Source of the DNA: Flavobacteriaceae bacterium
Lineage (GTDB): Bacteria; Bacteroidota; Bacteroidia; Flavobacteriales; Flavobacteriaceae
Direction: 5' to 3'
Assembly: GCA_029252265.1 (NCBI GenBank)
Contig: JAQXBT010000071.1
Coordinates: 1 to 49,111, forward strand
Length of the DNA: 49,111 nucleotides
How positions within the stretch are numbered: the stretch's first letter is position 1; every line of letters starts with the position of its first letter. A program made the translations under genes and the position numbers. Under the pieces are notes generated by a model. The model was not told the origin of the DNA, did not search any database, and saw only the letters and a list, made by a program, of their open reading frames with translations. Shown here in pieces: positions 34,499 to 43,495 of the stretch.

Positions 34499-35517
34499 TA
34501 TTGTAAATTTATTTGTAGCCCCAGAAAACTTGTGTTTGTGGCGGATGAATAGCGGGCATGTGTATAACTAAATCTCATTTTATTAAATTTTAAACCTATC
34601 CCAAAGGATAATCCCGAAAAATTTCGTTGTTCTAAAATCATCAATTCGGCAGCACGTCTAAAACTATATCCAAATCTAAGATTAAATCCTTTATTAGGAA
34701 ACAATTCCGCGCCTATAATTGTATGTCTGACTAGATTTTTAAAAAAACTAATCTCTTCCTGCGTTTGATTATTGTTTAGATCTGAGGTCGCACGTGCTGG
34801 GTTAGAAACGGCAATCGGCCACTGTTGAAGATTCTCAAACGTTAAATGCCATTTTAAAGGAACATTTTCTAGTGTTTGAGACAACCCAAGATCTATCTCA
34901 AAAGGTAAAGACTCTTGCATACCAGCATAGGTGGTGAGTTGAGTTCCAAAATTCCGAACCACTAGAGCGGCATTAAAATCTAGATAATTATTAATGTATA
35001 TGATACCAATATCTGTCGCAATTCCAAAAGAATTGTATTGTTCTAACTTTGAGGAAATTAATTTAATATTCGTGCCGATATAAAAATCTGAATATCCAAT
35101 TTGAGTGGCATAGCCCAACGAAAGAGCAGCTTCAGCTCCAGAAAAAGTTCCTGTACTAACCCCATTTTCATCATAGCCATCAAAACTTCCATAATTCACA
35201 TAAGTCATCCCCATATGAAATGTTTGAATCCGACGATCCCAAGTATAGGCATAAGCAGCAGTTCCATACCGAATATCTCCTAAATAACTCGAATAATTCA
35301 ATGCCAACTGGTTGTCCATTTCAACGTTAATCGTTGCAGGATTGTACAGTGCTTGTGTGACATCATAATCTACATTTGTAAGCACCTTTCCACCAAGAGC
35401 CGCTTGCCTTGGAGAGGACATTAAATTTAAAAACTGATAAGTAGATTCGCCACCAAGTTGCGCATGAACTGAACCATAACCGCATAAAATTATAAAAAGC
35501 GCAACAAATATCCTCAT
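34498..35517 (-). CDS. porQ: Type IX secretion system protein PorQ
   Basis: 339 aa outer-membrane-associated protein of the type IX secretion system, which exports and anchors proteins with C-terminal signals in Bacteroidota. Signal peptide about 1-20 (MRIFVALFIILCGYGSVHAQ). The GGESTYQFLNLMSSPRQAALGG start of the mature part is diagnostic. The remainder has the alternating pattern of a beta-barrel. An ATG at 35517 is preferred over a TTG at 35526 because the TTG lies inside the -7 box at 35524-35531. It lies in a lon-porQ-cmk order typical of the group. Confidence 0.88.
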   Translation of the reverse strand: MRIFVALFIILCGYGSVHAQLGGESTYQFLNLMSSPRQAALGGKVLTNVDYDVTQALYNPATINVEMDNQLALNYSSYLGDIRYGTAAYAYTWDRRIQTFHMGMTYVNYGSFDGYDENGVSTGTFSGAEAALSLGYATQIGYSDFYIGTNIKLISSKLEQYNSFGIATDIGIIYINNYLDFNAALVVRNFGTQLTTYAGMQESLPFEIDLGLSQTLENVPLKWHLTFENLQQWPIAVSNPARATSDLNNNQTQEEISFFKNLVRHTIIGAELFPNKGFNLRFGYSFRRAAELMILEQRNFSGLSFGIGLKFNKMRFSYTHARYSSATNTSFLGLQINLQ

Positions 35518-35523
35518 TTTATA

Positions 35524-35531
35524 CAAAAGTA
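35524..35531 (-). promoter_or_regulatory. -7 promoter box TACTTTTG for porQ, leader nearly absent
   Basis: Perfect TAnnTTTG on the minus strand, ending 6 bases before the porQ ATG. Transcription would begin at or next to the start codon, implying a leaderless or near-leaderless mRNA. Confidence 0.5.
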
Positions 35532-35580
35532 AATAAATCAGTTCTTAAACGAATACTAGGAGGGTTTATTTTGTAGAACA

Positions 35581-35606
35581 CTAAAACCTTAGCTATAAGG
35601 TTTTAG
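35581..35606 (-). terminator. Eleven-base hairpin overlapping the lon stop
   Basis: Perfect 11-bp inverted repeat CTAAAACCTTA / TAAGGTTTTAG with a 4-base loop; the lon TAG stop lies within it. No clear T run follows on the minus strand, so it may be a weak terminator, a processing site or an RNA stabiliser between lon and porQ. Confidence 0.5.
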
Positions 35607-38040
35607 CATTTTTCACTTTTTGATTGGTGATCGCGATTTCAATAACCTCACTCATCTCAGAAACAAAATGAAATTTCAGACCTTTAAGGTAGGTTGCATT
35701 GATGTCATCAATATCACTTTTGTTTTCTTTTGAAAGAATGATATCTTTAATTTTAGCACGCTTAGCGGCCAAAATCTTTTCTTTAATCCCTCCAACCGGC
35801 AGTACTTTGCCACGCAAAGTAATTTCTCCAGTCATGGCTAAATTTTTCATGATTTTTTTCTGAGTAAACAAAGACACTAAAGACGTAAGCATTGTGATAC
35901 CCGCACTAGGGCCATCTTTTGGCGTGGCCCCTTCTGGTACGTGAATATGAACATTATACTTCTCAAAAATCGCATGATCTAAACCATATAAATCCGCATT
36001 CGCTTTGATGTATTCCATCGCAATCGTCGCCGATTCTTTCATCACTTTCCCTAAGTTCCCTGTGATGTTTAAAGTCCCTTTTCCTTTCGATAAAATAGAT
36101 TCAATAAATAAAATGTCACCACCAACACGCGTCCATGCAAGCCCTGTGACAACCCCTGCAACATCGTTATTTTCGTATTTATCACGTTCCAGTTTAGGAC
36201 TGCCCAAAACTTCTACTATGGTTTCATTTGAAACTTTAACTTCGTAAGACTCTTCCATTGCAATATTCTTGGCAGCATAACGCACCATTTTTGCGATTTG
36301 TTTTTCAAGCCCTCTCACTCCTGATTCTCTGGTGTAGCCTTCGACAATTTTTTCTAACTGAGGTTGAGCAATTTTAAGATCAGAGATTTTCATTCCATGT
36401 TCTTTAATTTGCTTTGGCAATAAGAATTTTTTTCCAATCTGAACCTTTTCTTCAATCGTATAACCCGATACATTGATGATTTCCATACGATCTAAAAGTG
36501 CGGGTTGAATGGTATTTAAACTGTTCGACGTTGCTACAAACATGACTTTAGAAAGGTCATAGCCCATTTCTAAAAAGTTGTCATAAAATGCTGAATTTTG
36601 TTCTGGATCTAAGACTTCTAACATTGCGGATGATGGGTCTCCCTGATTCGAACTCGATAGTTTATCAATTTCATCCAAAACAAACACTGGGTTTGAAGTG
36701 CCTGCCTTTTTTAAACTTTGCAAAATTCGACCCGGCATGGCGCCAATATATGTTTTTCTATGACCTCTTATCTCAGCTTCATCTCTCAAACCTCCTAAAG
36801 AAATGCGAACATATTCTCTTCCTAAAGCTTCTGCTATTGACTTCCCTAAGGATGTTTTACCAACACCAGGAGGGCCATACAGACAAAGAATTGGAGATTT
36901 CATATCATTTCTAAGCTTTAAAACAGCCAAATATTCTATAATTCGTCGTTTGACTTCTTCCAATCCAAAATGATCACGATCTAATACCTTTTGAGCCCGC
37001 TTCAAATCAAAATTATCCTTACTAAAAGAATCCCAAGGTAAATCTAAAAAGAGGTCTAAATAATTTCTTTGAATTGAATACTCCGCAACTTGTGGGTTCA
37101 TCCGTTGAAGTTTCCCAATTTCTTTATTAAAATGAGCCTCAACTTTTTCGTTCCATTTCTTCTTAACGGCACGAGATTTCATCTCTTCAATTTCTTCTTC
37201 ATAACTCACTCCGCCCAATTCCTCTTGAATGGTTTTAATTTGTTGTTGTAAGAAATATTCGCGCTGCTGTTGACTCATGTCACTTTGCACTTTGGATTGA
37301 ATGTCGTTCTTGAGTTCCAAGCGTTGAAACTCGACATTCATGTGCTTTAAGGTTAATAACGCACGTTCCTGAAGTTCATGAACTTCTAATAACTTTTGTT
37401 TTTCAACAACAGAAATATTCATGTTTGAGGACACAAAGTTGATTAAAAACGAGCTGCTTTCGATATTTTTAATAGCAAAAGATGCTTCGCTTGGAATTGT
37501 TGGACTTTGCTTTATAATTTGAAGTGCCAACTCTTTAATCGACTCAATAATGGCTGGGAATTCGGAGGTATCTAAAGGCGTAATTTCTGGAACATCCTGA
37601 ATTTTAGCCACCATATAAGGAGTTTCAGAAACCATCTCAGAAATTTGAAATCGCTTTTTCCCTTGAATAATTACGGTCGTATTTCCATCGGGCATTTTTA
37701 GGACTTTTAAAATCCTAGCCACGGTTCCCGTTGTATAGATATCATCAATAGTAGGGTCTTCGACGTTCTCATCTTTTTGAGACACAACTCCAATCACCTT
37801 AGAGCCCGAATTGGCTTCATTAATTAACTGAATAGATTTATCTCGACCTGCAGTTATAGGAATAACAACACCTGGGAATAGTACGGTGTTCCGGAGTGAA
37901 AGAATTGGAACTGAATCAGGTAACGATTCATTTTTTATAGCTTCTTCATCTTCAGTGGTCATTAAGGGGATTAACTCTGAATTTTCGTCAAAGTCTTGTA
38001 ATGACAAACTGTCAAGCATTGTAAATTTTGATTTGCTCAT
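35593..38040 (-). CDS. lon: ATP-dependent protease Lon
   Basis: 815 aa serine protease/AAA+ ATPase for misfolded and regulatory proteins. The N-terminal substrate domain is followed by Walker [10 protein letters not shown], Walker [10 protein letters not shown], and the proteolytic core with the catalytic Ser in [11 protein letters not shown] and Lys downstream. Length and domains are typical. Its last codons and stop are contained in the hairpin 35581-35606. A second transcription start for porQ lies just after it. The 158-base gap to the upstream MFS gene contains no obvious promoter box I would trust. Confidence 0.97.
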   Translation of the reverse strand: MSKSKFTMLDSLSLQDFDENSELIPLMTTEDEEAIKNESLPDSVPILSLRNTVLFPGVVIPITAGRDKSIQLINEANSGSKVIGVVSQKDENVEDPTIDDIYTTGTVARILKVLKMPDGNTTVIIQGKKRFQISEMVSETPYMVAKIQDVPEITPLDTSEFPAIIESIKELALQIIKQSPTIPSEASFAIKNIESSSFLINFVSSNMNISVVEKQKLLEVHELQERALLTLKHMNVEFQRLELKNDIQSKVQSDMSQQQREYFLQQQIKTIQEELGGVSYEEEIEEMKSRAVKKKWNEKVEAHFNKEIGKLQRMNPQVAEYSIQRNYLDLFLDLPWDSFSKDNFDLKRAQKVLDRDHFGLEEVKRRIIEYLAVLKLRNDMKSPILCLYGPPGVGKTSLGKSIAEALGREYVRISLGGLRDEAEIRGHRKTYIGAMPGRILQSLKKAGTSNPVFVLDEIDKLSSSNQGDPSSAMLEVLDPEQNSAFYDNFLEMGYDLSKVMFVATSNSLNTIQPALLDRMEIINVSGYTIEEKVQIGKKFLLPKQIKEHGMKISDLKIAQPQLEKIVEGYTRESGVRGLEKQIAKMVRYAAKNIAMEESYEVKVSNETIVEVLGSPKLERDKYENNDVAGVVTGLAWTRVGGDILFIESILSKGKGTLNITGNLGKVMKESATIAMEYIKANADLYGLDHAIFEKYNVHIHVPEGATPKDGPSAGITMLTSLVSLFTQKKIMKNLAMTGEITLRGKVLPVGGIKEKILAAKRAKIKDIILSKENKSDIDDINATYLKGLKFHFVSEMSEVIEIAITNQKVKNAKTL

Positions 38041-38198
38041 AAGTATATTAGGTCATTCTGTCATAAAACAGAACTAGTTTGGTATTAATAATTATTACAA
38101 AACGGAAGCATTAATCATTTTACAGAGTAGTTACTTTCCATTTATTACATAAAGTTCAAATGTTGTGCCAATTTGATAATCAGTAATAGATATAGAGA

Positions 38199-39515
38199 TT
38201 ATTTAACAAATTCAGTCGCTTTAACACGACTCAAAACAATATAAGCAAAAGCGAAAAAGACCGCCATTGAAAGCACTGAATACTGCATGGAATCAGTGAG
38301 CGCTATCAAGAACCCAAACACAAACATTCCTAGAACAATTGCTAGTTTTTCGGTCACATCATAAAAACTAAAATAAGTTGCATGGTCATGGGTTTCAGGT
38401 AATAATTTAGAATAGGTCGATCGACCTATAGCTTGCGTCGCACCTAAAACAAAGCCTAAAATAATTCCTAAACCATAAAAATAATAGTCTACATTGGGTT
38501 GGTTGACATCTAATGAAAAAGCCATAAAACAGACGCCACCCCATATAATTAGTGTTAGTTTTAAGGTTCTGATATTTCCAATTTTCTCTGATAGTTTGGA
38601 GAATAAATACGCCCCAAAAATTGCGACCACTTGTACCAATATAATTGTGAGAATTAAATTAGACGTTGGCAAACCTAGTTCTTTACTTCCAAAAATTCCA
38701 GCCATTAAAACAATGGTTTGAACCCCCACACTAAAACAAAAAAAGGAAACTAAAAAAGACTTAAGTTGTGGGTAATGTACCAATTCATTAAATACAATTT
38801 TTAACTCCTTAAGACCCTTCCATATGTAGTCTTTTTCAGGTTGATGGTTAAATACATTATTTGGTAAACGTCGATATGTTATTTGTGCAAAGCCAAGCCA
38901 CCAAATTCCAACCAACAAAAACGTAATTCGAGGTGCTAATGTTGGATCTGAAATTCCAAACCATTCGGGTTTTTGCACCATCACAAGGCTAAACACTAGC
39001 AATAATACCGAGCCCGCATACCCATAAATAAATCCTTGAGCACTGACTTTGTCTTGTTGTTCTGGAAACGCAACTTCTGGCAAATAGGCATTATAAAACA
39101 CGAGACTTCCCCAAAACCCAATACTTGCCAAAATGGTAAACGTAAGGGCCACCCAAAGCGTTTCTACGCCTGTAAAAAAGAACAAACACATCACCGACAA
39201 CGATCCTAGTAGGCAAAAGAATTTTAGAAATTTTAATTTATTCCCCATATAATCAGCAATCCCTGATAAAATAGGGGAAAAAAATGCGACAATTAAAAAG
39301 GAAAGCGAAAGTGTGTAATCATACAAAGTAGTGGGATTCCACTGCATCCCTAAGAACGAAATATCTCCGGCTTCGTTTGCAAATGAACTTGTGATGCTAC
39401 TGTAGTAAATTGGAAATACAGCCGTACTAATGACAAGCGGATAAGCCGAATTTGCCCAATCGTAAAAAGCCCATGCTTTGGTGAGTTTTTCACTTCCTCT
39501 TTCAAATATTTTCAT
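38199..39515 (-). CDS. UMF1-type MFS transporter (Atg22-like)
   Basis: 438 aa membrane protein with about twelve hydrophobic segments. The start KAWAFYDWANSAYPLVISTAVFP, with FYDWANSAY, and the later GATQAIGRSTYSKLLP are typical of UMF1/Atg22-like transporters. The substrate is not predictable; yeast Atg22 exports amino acids from the vacuole. The start codon directly follows the T run of a hairpin (39524-39543), so translation begins at a terminator end; see findings. Confidence 0.85.
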   Translation of the reverse strand: MKIFERGSEKLTKAWAFYDWANSAYPLVISTAVFPIYYSSITSSFANEAGDISFLGMQWNPTTLYDYTLSLSFLIVAFFSPILSGIADYMGNKLKFLKFFCLLGSLSVMCLFFFTGVETLWVALTFTILASIGFWGSLVFYNAYLPEVAFPEQQDKVSAQGFIYGYAGSVLLLVFSLVMVQKPEWFGISDPTLAPRITFLLVGIWWLGFAQITYRRLPNNVFNHQPEKDYIWKGLKELKIVFNELVHYPQLKSFLVSFFCFSVGVQTIVLMAGIFGSKELGLPTSNLILTIILVQVVAIFGAYLFSKLSEKIGNIRTLKLTLIIWGGVCFMAFSLDVNQPNVDYYFYGLGIILGFVLGATQAIGRSTYSKLLPETHDHATYFSFYDVTEKLAIVLGMFVFGFLIALTDSMQYSVLSMAVFFAFAYIVLSRVKATEFVK

Positions 39516-39543
39516 AAAAAAAACTGCTCAATTAGTTGAGCAG
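39516..39543 (-). terminator. Hairpin terminator abutting MFS start codon
   Basis: On the minus strand CTGCTCAA-CTAA-TTGAGCAG (stem 39524-39543), then seven T ending right at the ATG (39515). It would end the M48 transcript; the MFS gene must be read through or have an unseen promoter. It may act as an attenuator. Confidence 0.8.
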
Positions 39544-39582
39544 CTCCTAAATTAATGAATTATTTCAATTTAAAAGGAAGTA

Positions 39583-40398
39583 TTACCTAAAAGATGTCAC
39601 TCCAAATTTGCGCGCTTCAACCTTAGCTTGGTTAGACAGCGCTCTTAGATTAGAAATTCGAGAATCATTTGAGGGATGTGTACTCAAAAATTCTGGTGGG
39701 CCTTGTCCTCCACTATTTGCTTTCATGCGTTCCCATAACAAAGCAGCTTCATCTGGGTTATAGCCTGCAATAGCCGATAAGTATAAACCAATTTTATCTG
39801 CTTCTGCTTCATGACCACGACTAAAAGGTAACATCCCTCCTACGGATGAGCCCACCGCAAAAGCTTGCATCCACATGGCTTGTTCAGAGCTGCTTTTTTC
39901 TTGTGTGGCTACCGCTACTCCAACAGCCGCTGCTTGTTGTAGCATGCCCGCACTCATTCGTTGTTGACCGTGATTTGCTAGGGCGTGCGCTACTTCATGA
40001 CCCATAATAGCGGCAACACCTGCTTCGTTTTCAGCAATTGGCAAAATTCCAGTGTAAAACACAATTTTTCCGCCAGGCATACACCAAGCATTTACTGTTT
40101 CATCATCTACCAAATTGTATTCCCACTTATAATCTTTTAAATAGCCTTGATGATTATTGGCATCTAACCAACGTTCCGCAGCAACAGAGATTCGTTGACC
40201 AACTCTAGTAATCATTTTAGCATCTGAAGTTCCTTTAAGAACCTTATTTTCTGTTAAGAATTCATCGTATTGCGCAAAAGCCATGGGGAGCAACTGCGAA
40301 TTTGGCATGAAAGCCATCGTCTTTTTTCCTGTAAAAGGATTGGATGCACAAGACACTCCTATTAAAAATATTAAAAAAGTAAAAATTTGATTTTTCAT
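39583..40398 (-). CDS. M48-family metalloprotease, lipoprotein
   Basis: 271 aa zinc peptidase. Lipobox LIGVSC (Cys17) predicts export and lipid attachment. The zinc motif is HEVAH (H134, E135, H138), and the third ligand is E197 in RGHEAEAD. This is the Oma1/LoiP/BepA-like periplasmic branch, with a role in outer-membrane quality control in other bacteria. Two regions around the active site are rich in Ala/Gln, as in relatives. On the minus strand a TAAATTTG box at 40473-40480 could be its promoter. Confidence 0.92.
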   Translation of the reverse strand: MKNQIFTFLIFLIGVSCASNPFTGKKTMAFMPNSQLLPMAFAQYDEFLTENKVLKGTSDAKMITRVGQRISVAAERWLDANNHQGYLKDYKWEYNLVDDETVNAWCMPGGKIVFYTGILPIAENEAGVAAIMGHEVAHALANHGQQRMSAGMLQQAAAVGVAVATQEKSSSEQAMWMQAFAVGSSVGGMLPFSRGHEAEADKIGLYLSAIAGYNPDEAALLWERMKANSGGQGPPEFLSTHPSNDSRISNLRALSNQAKVEARKFGVTSFR

Positions 40399-40472
40399 AT
40401 TTGATTTGATTTGATAAACTTAAATAACAAAAAACGTTCCACTAATTGGACACAAATATCAATGATTCGTCA

Positions 40473-40480
40473 CAAATTTA
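40473..40480 (-). promoter_or_regulatory. Possible -7 box TAAATTTG for M48 gene
   Basis: Perfect TAnnTTTG on the minus strand, 74 bases before the start codon. The spacing to a -33 element is not convincing. Confidence 0.35.
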
Positions 40481-40493
40481 TGTGAAAAACAAA

Positions 40494-40522
40494 TTGACTG
40501 ATTAAAAAAACGCTTATTTTTA
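40494..40522 (+). promoter_or_regulatory. Promoter of tandem msrB genes (TTG-N18-TATTTTTA)
   Basis: TTG at 40494-40496 and TATTTTTA at 40515-40522, one mismatch to TAnnTTTG with near-ideal spacing. The ATG is at 40544. Confidence 0.5.
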
Positions 40523-40543
40523 TTAAAATTTAATTCCCTACTC

Positions 40544-41023
40544 ATGAATCTTAATAAATTTATCTCAATTTGTATACTTTGCTTATTTGTTTCTTGTCAA
40601 TCCGCAGCACAAAAAAAAGAAGTATTTAAAGTCATTAAAACTGACCAAGAATGGAAAACACAACTGAATGACCTTCAATACAACGTGCTAAGATCAGCCG
40701 GAACTGAACGTGCATATTCTAGCCCACTTAATAAAATTTACGAACCGGGTATTTATAGTTGTGCTGGCTGTGACACTCCGCTATTTGATGGCGATCATAA
40801 ATTTGACTCTAGATCTGGATGGCCTAGTTTTGATAGAGAAATTAAAGGTAATGTCGCTTTTTCTGTAGACTATAATATTGGAATGGCACGTACCGAAGAG
40901 CATTGTGCGACTTGTGGAGGTCATCTAGGACATGTATTTAATGATGGTCCACGAAACACAACTGGGAAACGGCATTGTATTAATGGCGCTGCTTTAAAAT
41001 TTACACCAACAAAAAATGAGTAA
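40544..41023 (+). CDS. msrB: Peptide-methionine (R)-S-oxide reductase MsrB, lipoprotein form
   Basis: 159 aa. Signal with lipobox LFVSC (Cys near 19) predicts lipid attachment in the envelope. The mature part is a complete MsrB: two CxxC zinc pairs (CAGC and CATC) and catalytic Cys145 in KRHCINGAALKF. Repairs methionine-R-sulfoxide in proteins. It overlaps a second, cytosolic MsrB by 8 bases, so envelope and cytosol copies are made together. Confidence 0.92.
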   Translation: MNLNKFISICILCLFVSCQSAAQKKEVFKVIKTDQEWKTQLNDLQYNVLRSAGTERAYSSPLNKIYEPGIYSCAGCDTPLFDGDHKFDSRSGWPSFDREIKGNVAFSVDYNIGMARTEEHCATCGGHLGHVFNDGPRNTTGKRHCINGAALKFTPTKNE

Positions 41024-41411
41024 CACAAAAATTAATAAATCAGAAGCTAATTGGAAAGAGGAATTATCCGACGAACAATACCGAATTCTTCGAAAAAAAG
41101 GCACAGAAATGCCGCATTCAGGCACTTATAATTTACATTTTGAAAACGGTACCTATTGTTGTGCAGGCTGCAATGAGCCCCTCTTTGAAAGCGACAAAAA
41201 GTTTGATGCACACTGTGGCTGGCCCAGTTTTGATGCCTCTATTAAAGGTAAAGTCGATTACATTTCTGATAAAACCTTAGGAATGATCCGAACAGAAATT
41301 GTTTGCAATTCTTGCGGCGGACATCTTGGCCATGTCTTTAATGATGGCCCTACCAAAACAGGCACACGTTACTGCGTAAATTCAGTTAGTTTGAAGTTTG
41401 AAAAATCATAA
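41016..41411 (+). CDS. msrB: Peptide-methionine (R)-S-oxide reductase MsrB, cytosolic form
   Basis: 131 aa MsrB without a signal peptide. Zinc pairs CAGC and CNSC, catalytic Cys120 in TRYCVNSVSLKF. It is a paralogue of the upstream lipoprotein MsrB, and the two share only moderate identity, so the duplication is not recent. It overlaps the upstream gene by 8 bases (translational coupling). lpdA follows after 70 bases with its own promoter. Confidence 0.93.
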   Translation: MSNTKINKSEANWKEELSDEQYRILRKKGTEMPHSGTYNLHFENGTYCCAGCNEPLFESDKKFDAHCGWPSFDASIKGKVDYISDKTLGMIRTEIVCNSCGGHLGHVFNDGPTKTGTRYCVNSVSLKFEKS

Positions 41412-41417
41412 TTAAAA

Positions 41418-41450
41418 TTGAAATTTTTAAATATAGGTTTTGTAAATTTG
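41418..41450 (+). promoter_or_regulatory. Promoter of lpdA (TTG-N22-TAAATTTG)
   Basis: TTG at 41418-41420 and a perfect -7 box TAAATTTG at 41443-41450, 31 bases before the ATG. Best-formed promoter pair in the window. Confidence 0.6.
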
Positions 41451-41481
41451 CACTTTAAAACCAATTCAAAATACCGATTAT

Positions 41482-42858
41482 ATGAGCAAATACGATGTTA
41501 TCGTTTTAGGAAGTGGCCCAGGAGGTTACGTTACAGCTATTAGAGCTTCACAATTAGGCCTTAAAACTGCCGTGATTGAAAAAGAAAGTTTAGGAGGCGT
41601 TTGTCTAAATTGGGGATGTATTCCTACCAAGGCACTCTTAAAATCTGCACAAGTATTTGAATATTTAAAGCATGCTGATGAATATGGCTTAACGGTTAAA
41701 GAATTTGATAAAGATTTTGATGCCGTTGTCAACCGAAGTCGTAATGTGGCCGATGGAATGAGTAAAGGCGTTCAGTTTTTGATGAAAAAAAATAAAATTG
41801 ATGTTATTTCTGGTTATGGAACACTAAAACCTGGAAAAAAAGTCGATGTTGATGGGACCGAACACAGTGCCGACCATATTATTATTGCAACGGGAGCACG
41901 TTCTCGCGAATTGCCTAACTTACCACAAGATGGTGAAAAAGTAATTGGCTATCGAAAAGCAATGACTTTAGAAAAACAACCAAAAAAATTAATAATTGTA
42001 GGTTCTGGTGCTATTGGCGTCGAGTTTGCCTATTTCTACAACTCAATGGGCACAGATGTGACTGTTGTAGAATATTTACCTCGAATTGTTCCCGTGGAAG
42101 ACGAAGACGTTTCTAAACAATTAGAGCGTTCTTTTAAGAAAAGTGGGATTAAAATTTTAACATCTACAGAAGTGACGTCGGTTGATACTTCAGGTGAGGG
42201 TGTTAAAGCAACTATCAAAACTAAAAAAGGAGAAGAAATTTTGGAAGCCGACATGGTATTATCTGCGGTTGGAATCAAAACAAATATTGAGAATATCGGT
42301 TTAGAAGATGTTGGAATTGTAACCGATCGCGATAAAATTTTAGTGAATGATTTTTATCAAACAAACATCCCTGGATATTATGCCATTGGCGATGTGACTC
42401 CTGGTCCTGCCCTCGCCCATGTTGCTTCAGCAGAAGGCATTTTATGTGTTGAAAAAATTGCGGGTCAACTCGTAGAAGCTATCGATTATGGAAATATTCC
42501 TGGCTGTACGTATTGTACACCGGAAATTGCAAGTGTTGGACTAACAGAAGCGCAAGCAAAAGATAAAGGTCTTGACATTAAAGTTGGTAAATTTCCATTT
42601 TCAGCCTCAGGAAAAGCGAGTGCTGGCGGCCATAAAGAAGGTTTTGTCAAAGTGATTTTTGATGCCAAATATGGCGAATGGTTAGGCTGTCATATGATTG
42701 GAACTGGTGTTACAGATATGATTGCAGAAGCCGTCTTAGGACGAAAGCTTGAAACAACGGGGCATGAGGTATTAAAGACAATTCACCCCCACCCAACAAT
42801 GAGTGAGGCCGTGATGGAAGCTGTTGCCGATGCTTATGGCGAAGTGATCCATATTTAA
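41482..42858 (+). CDS. lpdA: Dihydrolipoyl dehydrogenase (E3)
   Basis: 458 aa FAD-dependent disulfide oxidoreductase that reoxidises lipoamide in 2-oxoacid dehydrogenase and glycine cleavage complexes. N-terminal FAD motif GSGPGGYVTAIRA, redox-active Cys41/Cys46 in GGVCLNWGCIPTK, NAD motif GSGAIGVEFA, and catalytic HPHPTMSEAVMEA near the C-terminus. All are intact. It could serve the fused E1 at 25343, although the two are unlinked. Ends at a strong hairpin. Confidence 0.96.
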   Translation: MSKYDVIVLGSGPGGYVTAIRASQLGLKTAVIEKESLGGVCLNWGCIPTKALLKSAQVFEYLKHADEYGLTVKEFDKDFDAVVNRSRNVADGMSKGVQFLMKKNKIDVISGYGTLKPGKKVDVDGTEHSADHIIIATGARSRELPNLPQDGEKVIGYRKAMTLEKQPKKLIIVGSGAIGVEFAYFYNSMGTDVTVVEYLPRIVPVEDEDVSKQLERSFKKSGIKILTSTEVTSVDTSGEGVKATIKTKKGEEILEADMVLSAVGIKTNIENIGLEDVGIVTDRDKILVNDFYQTNIPGYYAIGDVTPGPALAHVASAEGILCVEKIAGQLVEAIDYGNIPGCTYCTPEIASVGLTEAQAKDKGLDIKVGKFPFSASGKASAGGHKEGFVKVIFDAKYGEWLGCHMIGTGVTDMIAEAVLGRKLETTGHEVLKTIHPHPTMSEAVMEAVADAYGEVIHI

Positions 42859-42880
42859 ACAATAAACGATTTATAAAAAA

Positions 42881-42907
42881 AGACAGTCTGAAAAGGCTGT
42901 CTTTTTT
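42881..42907 (+). terminator. Terminator between lpdA and aroQ
   Basis: Stem AGACAGTC / GGCTGTCT (one G-U pair), loop TGAAAA, then six T. On the minus strand seven T follow as well, so it can stop both convergent genes. Confidence 0.88.
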
Positions 42908-42911
42908 GTTA

Positions 42912-43325
42912 CTAAAAACTTTGTAAAGCGAGTTCGTAACTTTGTAACCCAAATCCTAGGATCACGCCCTTTGCATTTGGTGATATATAGGATTGATGCC
43001 TAAACTCTTCACGAGCGAAGGTATTGGATATATGTACTTCGATAACAGGCGTTTCAATGGCTTTGATCGCATCACCAATTCCAACAGAAGTGTGGGTATA
43101 TGCGGCGGCATTTAAGATAATTCCATCATAAGAAAAACCAACCTCTTGAATTTTATCAATCAACTCCCCTTCTATATTGGATTGAAAATAGGATAACTCA
43201 AAGCCTGTGTATTTCCTTTTTAACTCTGTAAAAAAGTCTTCAAACGTTTGTGCGCCATAAATACCGGGTTCACGCTTGCCCAATAAATTTAAATTAGGTC
43301 CATTAATGATGATGATTTTTTTCAT
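42912..43325 (-). CDS. aroQ: Type II 3-dehydroquinate dehydratase
   Basis: 137 aa enzyme of the shikimate pathway, converting 3-dehydroquinate to 3-dehydroshikimate. The N-terminal INGPNLNLLGKREPGIYG contains the catalytic-loop Arg18 and Tyr23. NAAAYTHTS and VIEVHISN complete the active site. Type II enzymes form dodecamers. Length is slightly short but normal. A TATTTTTG box at 43418-43425 lies 92 bases before the start. Convergent with lpdA. Confidence 0.95.
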   Translation of the reverse strand: MKKIIIINGPNLNLLGKREPGIYGAQTFEDFFTELKRKYTGFELSYFQSNIEGELIDKIQEVGFSYDGIILNAAAYTHTSVGIGDAIKAIETPVIEVHISNTFAREEFRHQSYISPNAKGVILGFGLQSYELALQSF

Positions 43326-43417
43326 GTGTTTATATCTATTATTTTGAAAGTCTCACACTGCTTGCTACACATCATTCAGAAAGTTGGTAATAATCTCAGT
43401 ATGTAAGATTCATGTGA

Positions 43418-43425
43418 CAAAAATA
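43418..43425 (-). promoter_or_regulatory. -7 box TATTTTTG for aroQ
   Basis: Perfect TAnnTTTG on the minus strand. It lies just downstream of the barrel-gene terminator (43446-43468), within the partial repeat copy. Confidence 0.4.
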
Positions 43426-43475
43426 CAAAAGTTATAGTAAAAAAAAAGAGGAAGTGTCGCTTCCTCTTAAATTTA
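43423..43475 (-). repeat. Third, short copy of the repeat tail plus terminator
   Basis: Gapless alignment of these 53 bases with 45418-45470 gives 5 mismatches as counted by eye. It covers the conserved tail next to the terminator and the terminator hairpin itself. The long upstream part of the repeat is missing here. Confidence 0.75.
43438..43468 (-). terminator. Terminator of barrel gene 43496-44020
   Basis: Stem AAGAGGAAG / CTTCCTCTT (43446-43454, 43460-43468), loop of 5, then at least eight T on the minus strand. Almost identical to the terminator of gene 45486-45989. Confidence 0.88.
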
Positions 43476-43495
43476 AAATAGTTAAGATATTTATC

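Noticed and set aside
40399-40418. Short tandem repeat ATTTG x3 before the M48 gene
   Set aside because: Only three units, in AT-rich leader; no sign of function.
40544-41411. Tandem msrB genes as a recent duplication or gene split
   Set aside because: Both are complete, one with a lipoprotein signal, and they differ substantially; this is an old pair with two locations.
43388-43410. Stretch resembling the inverted form of one repeat hairpin (about 14 matching bases)
   Set aside because: Short, AT-rich and in the opposite orientation; may be chance.
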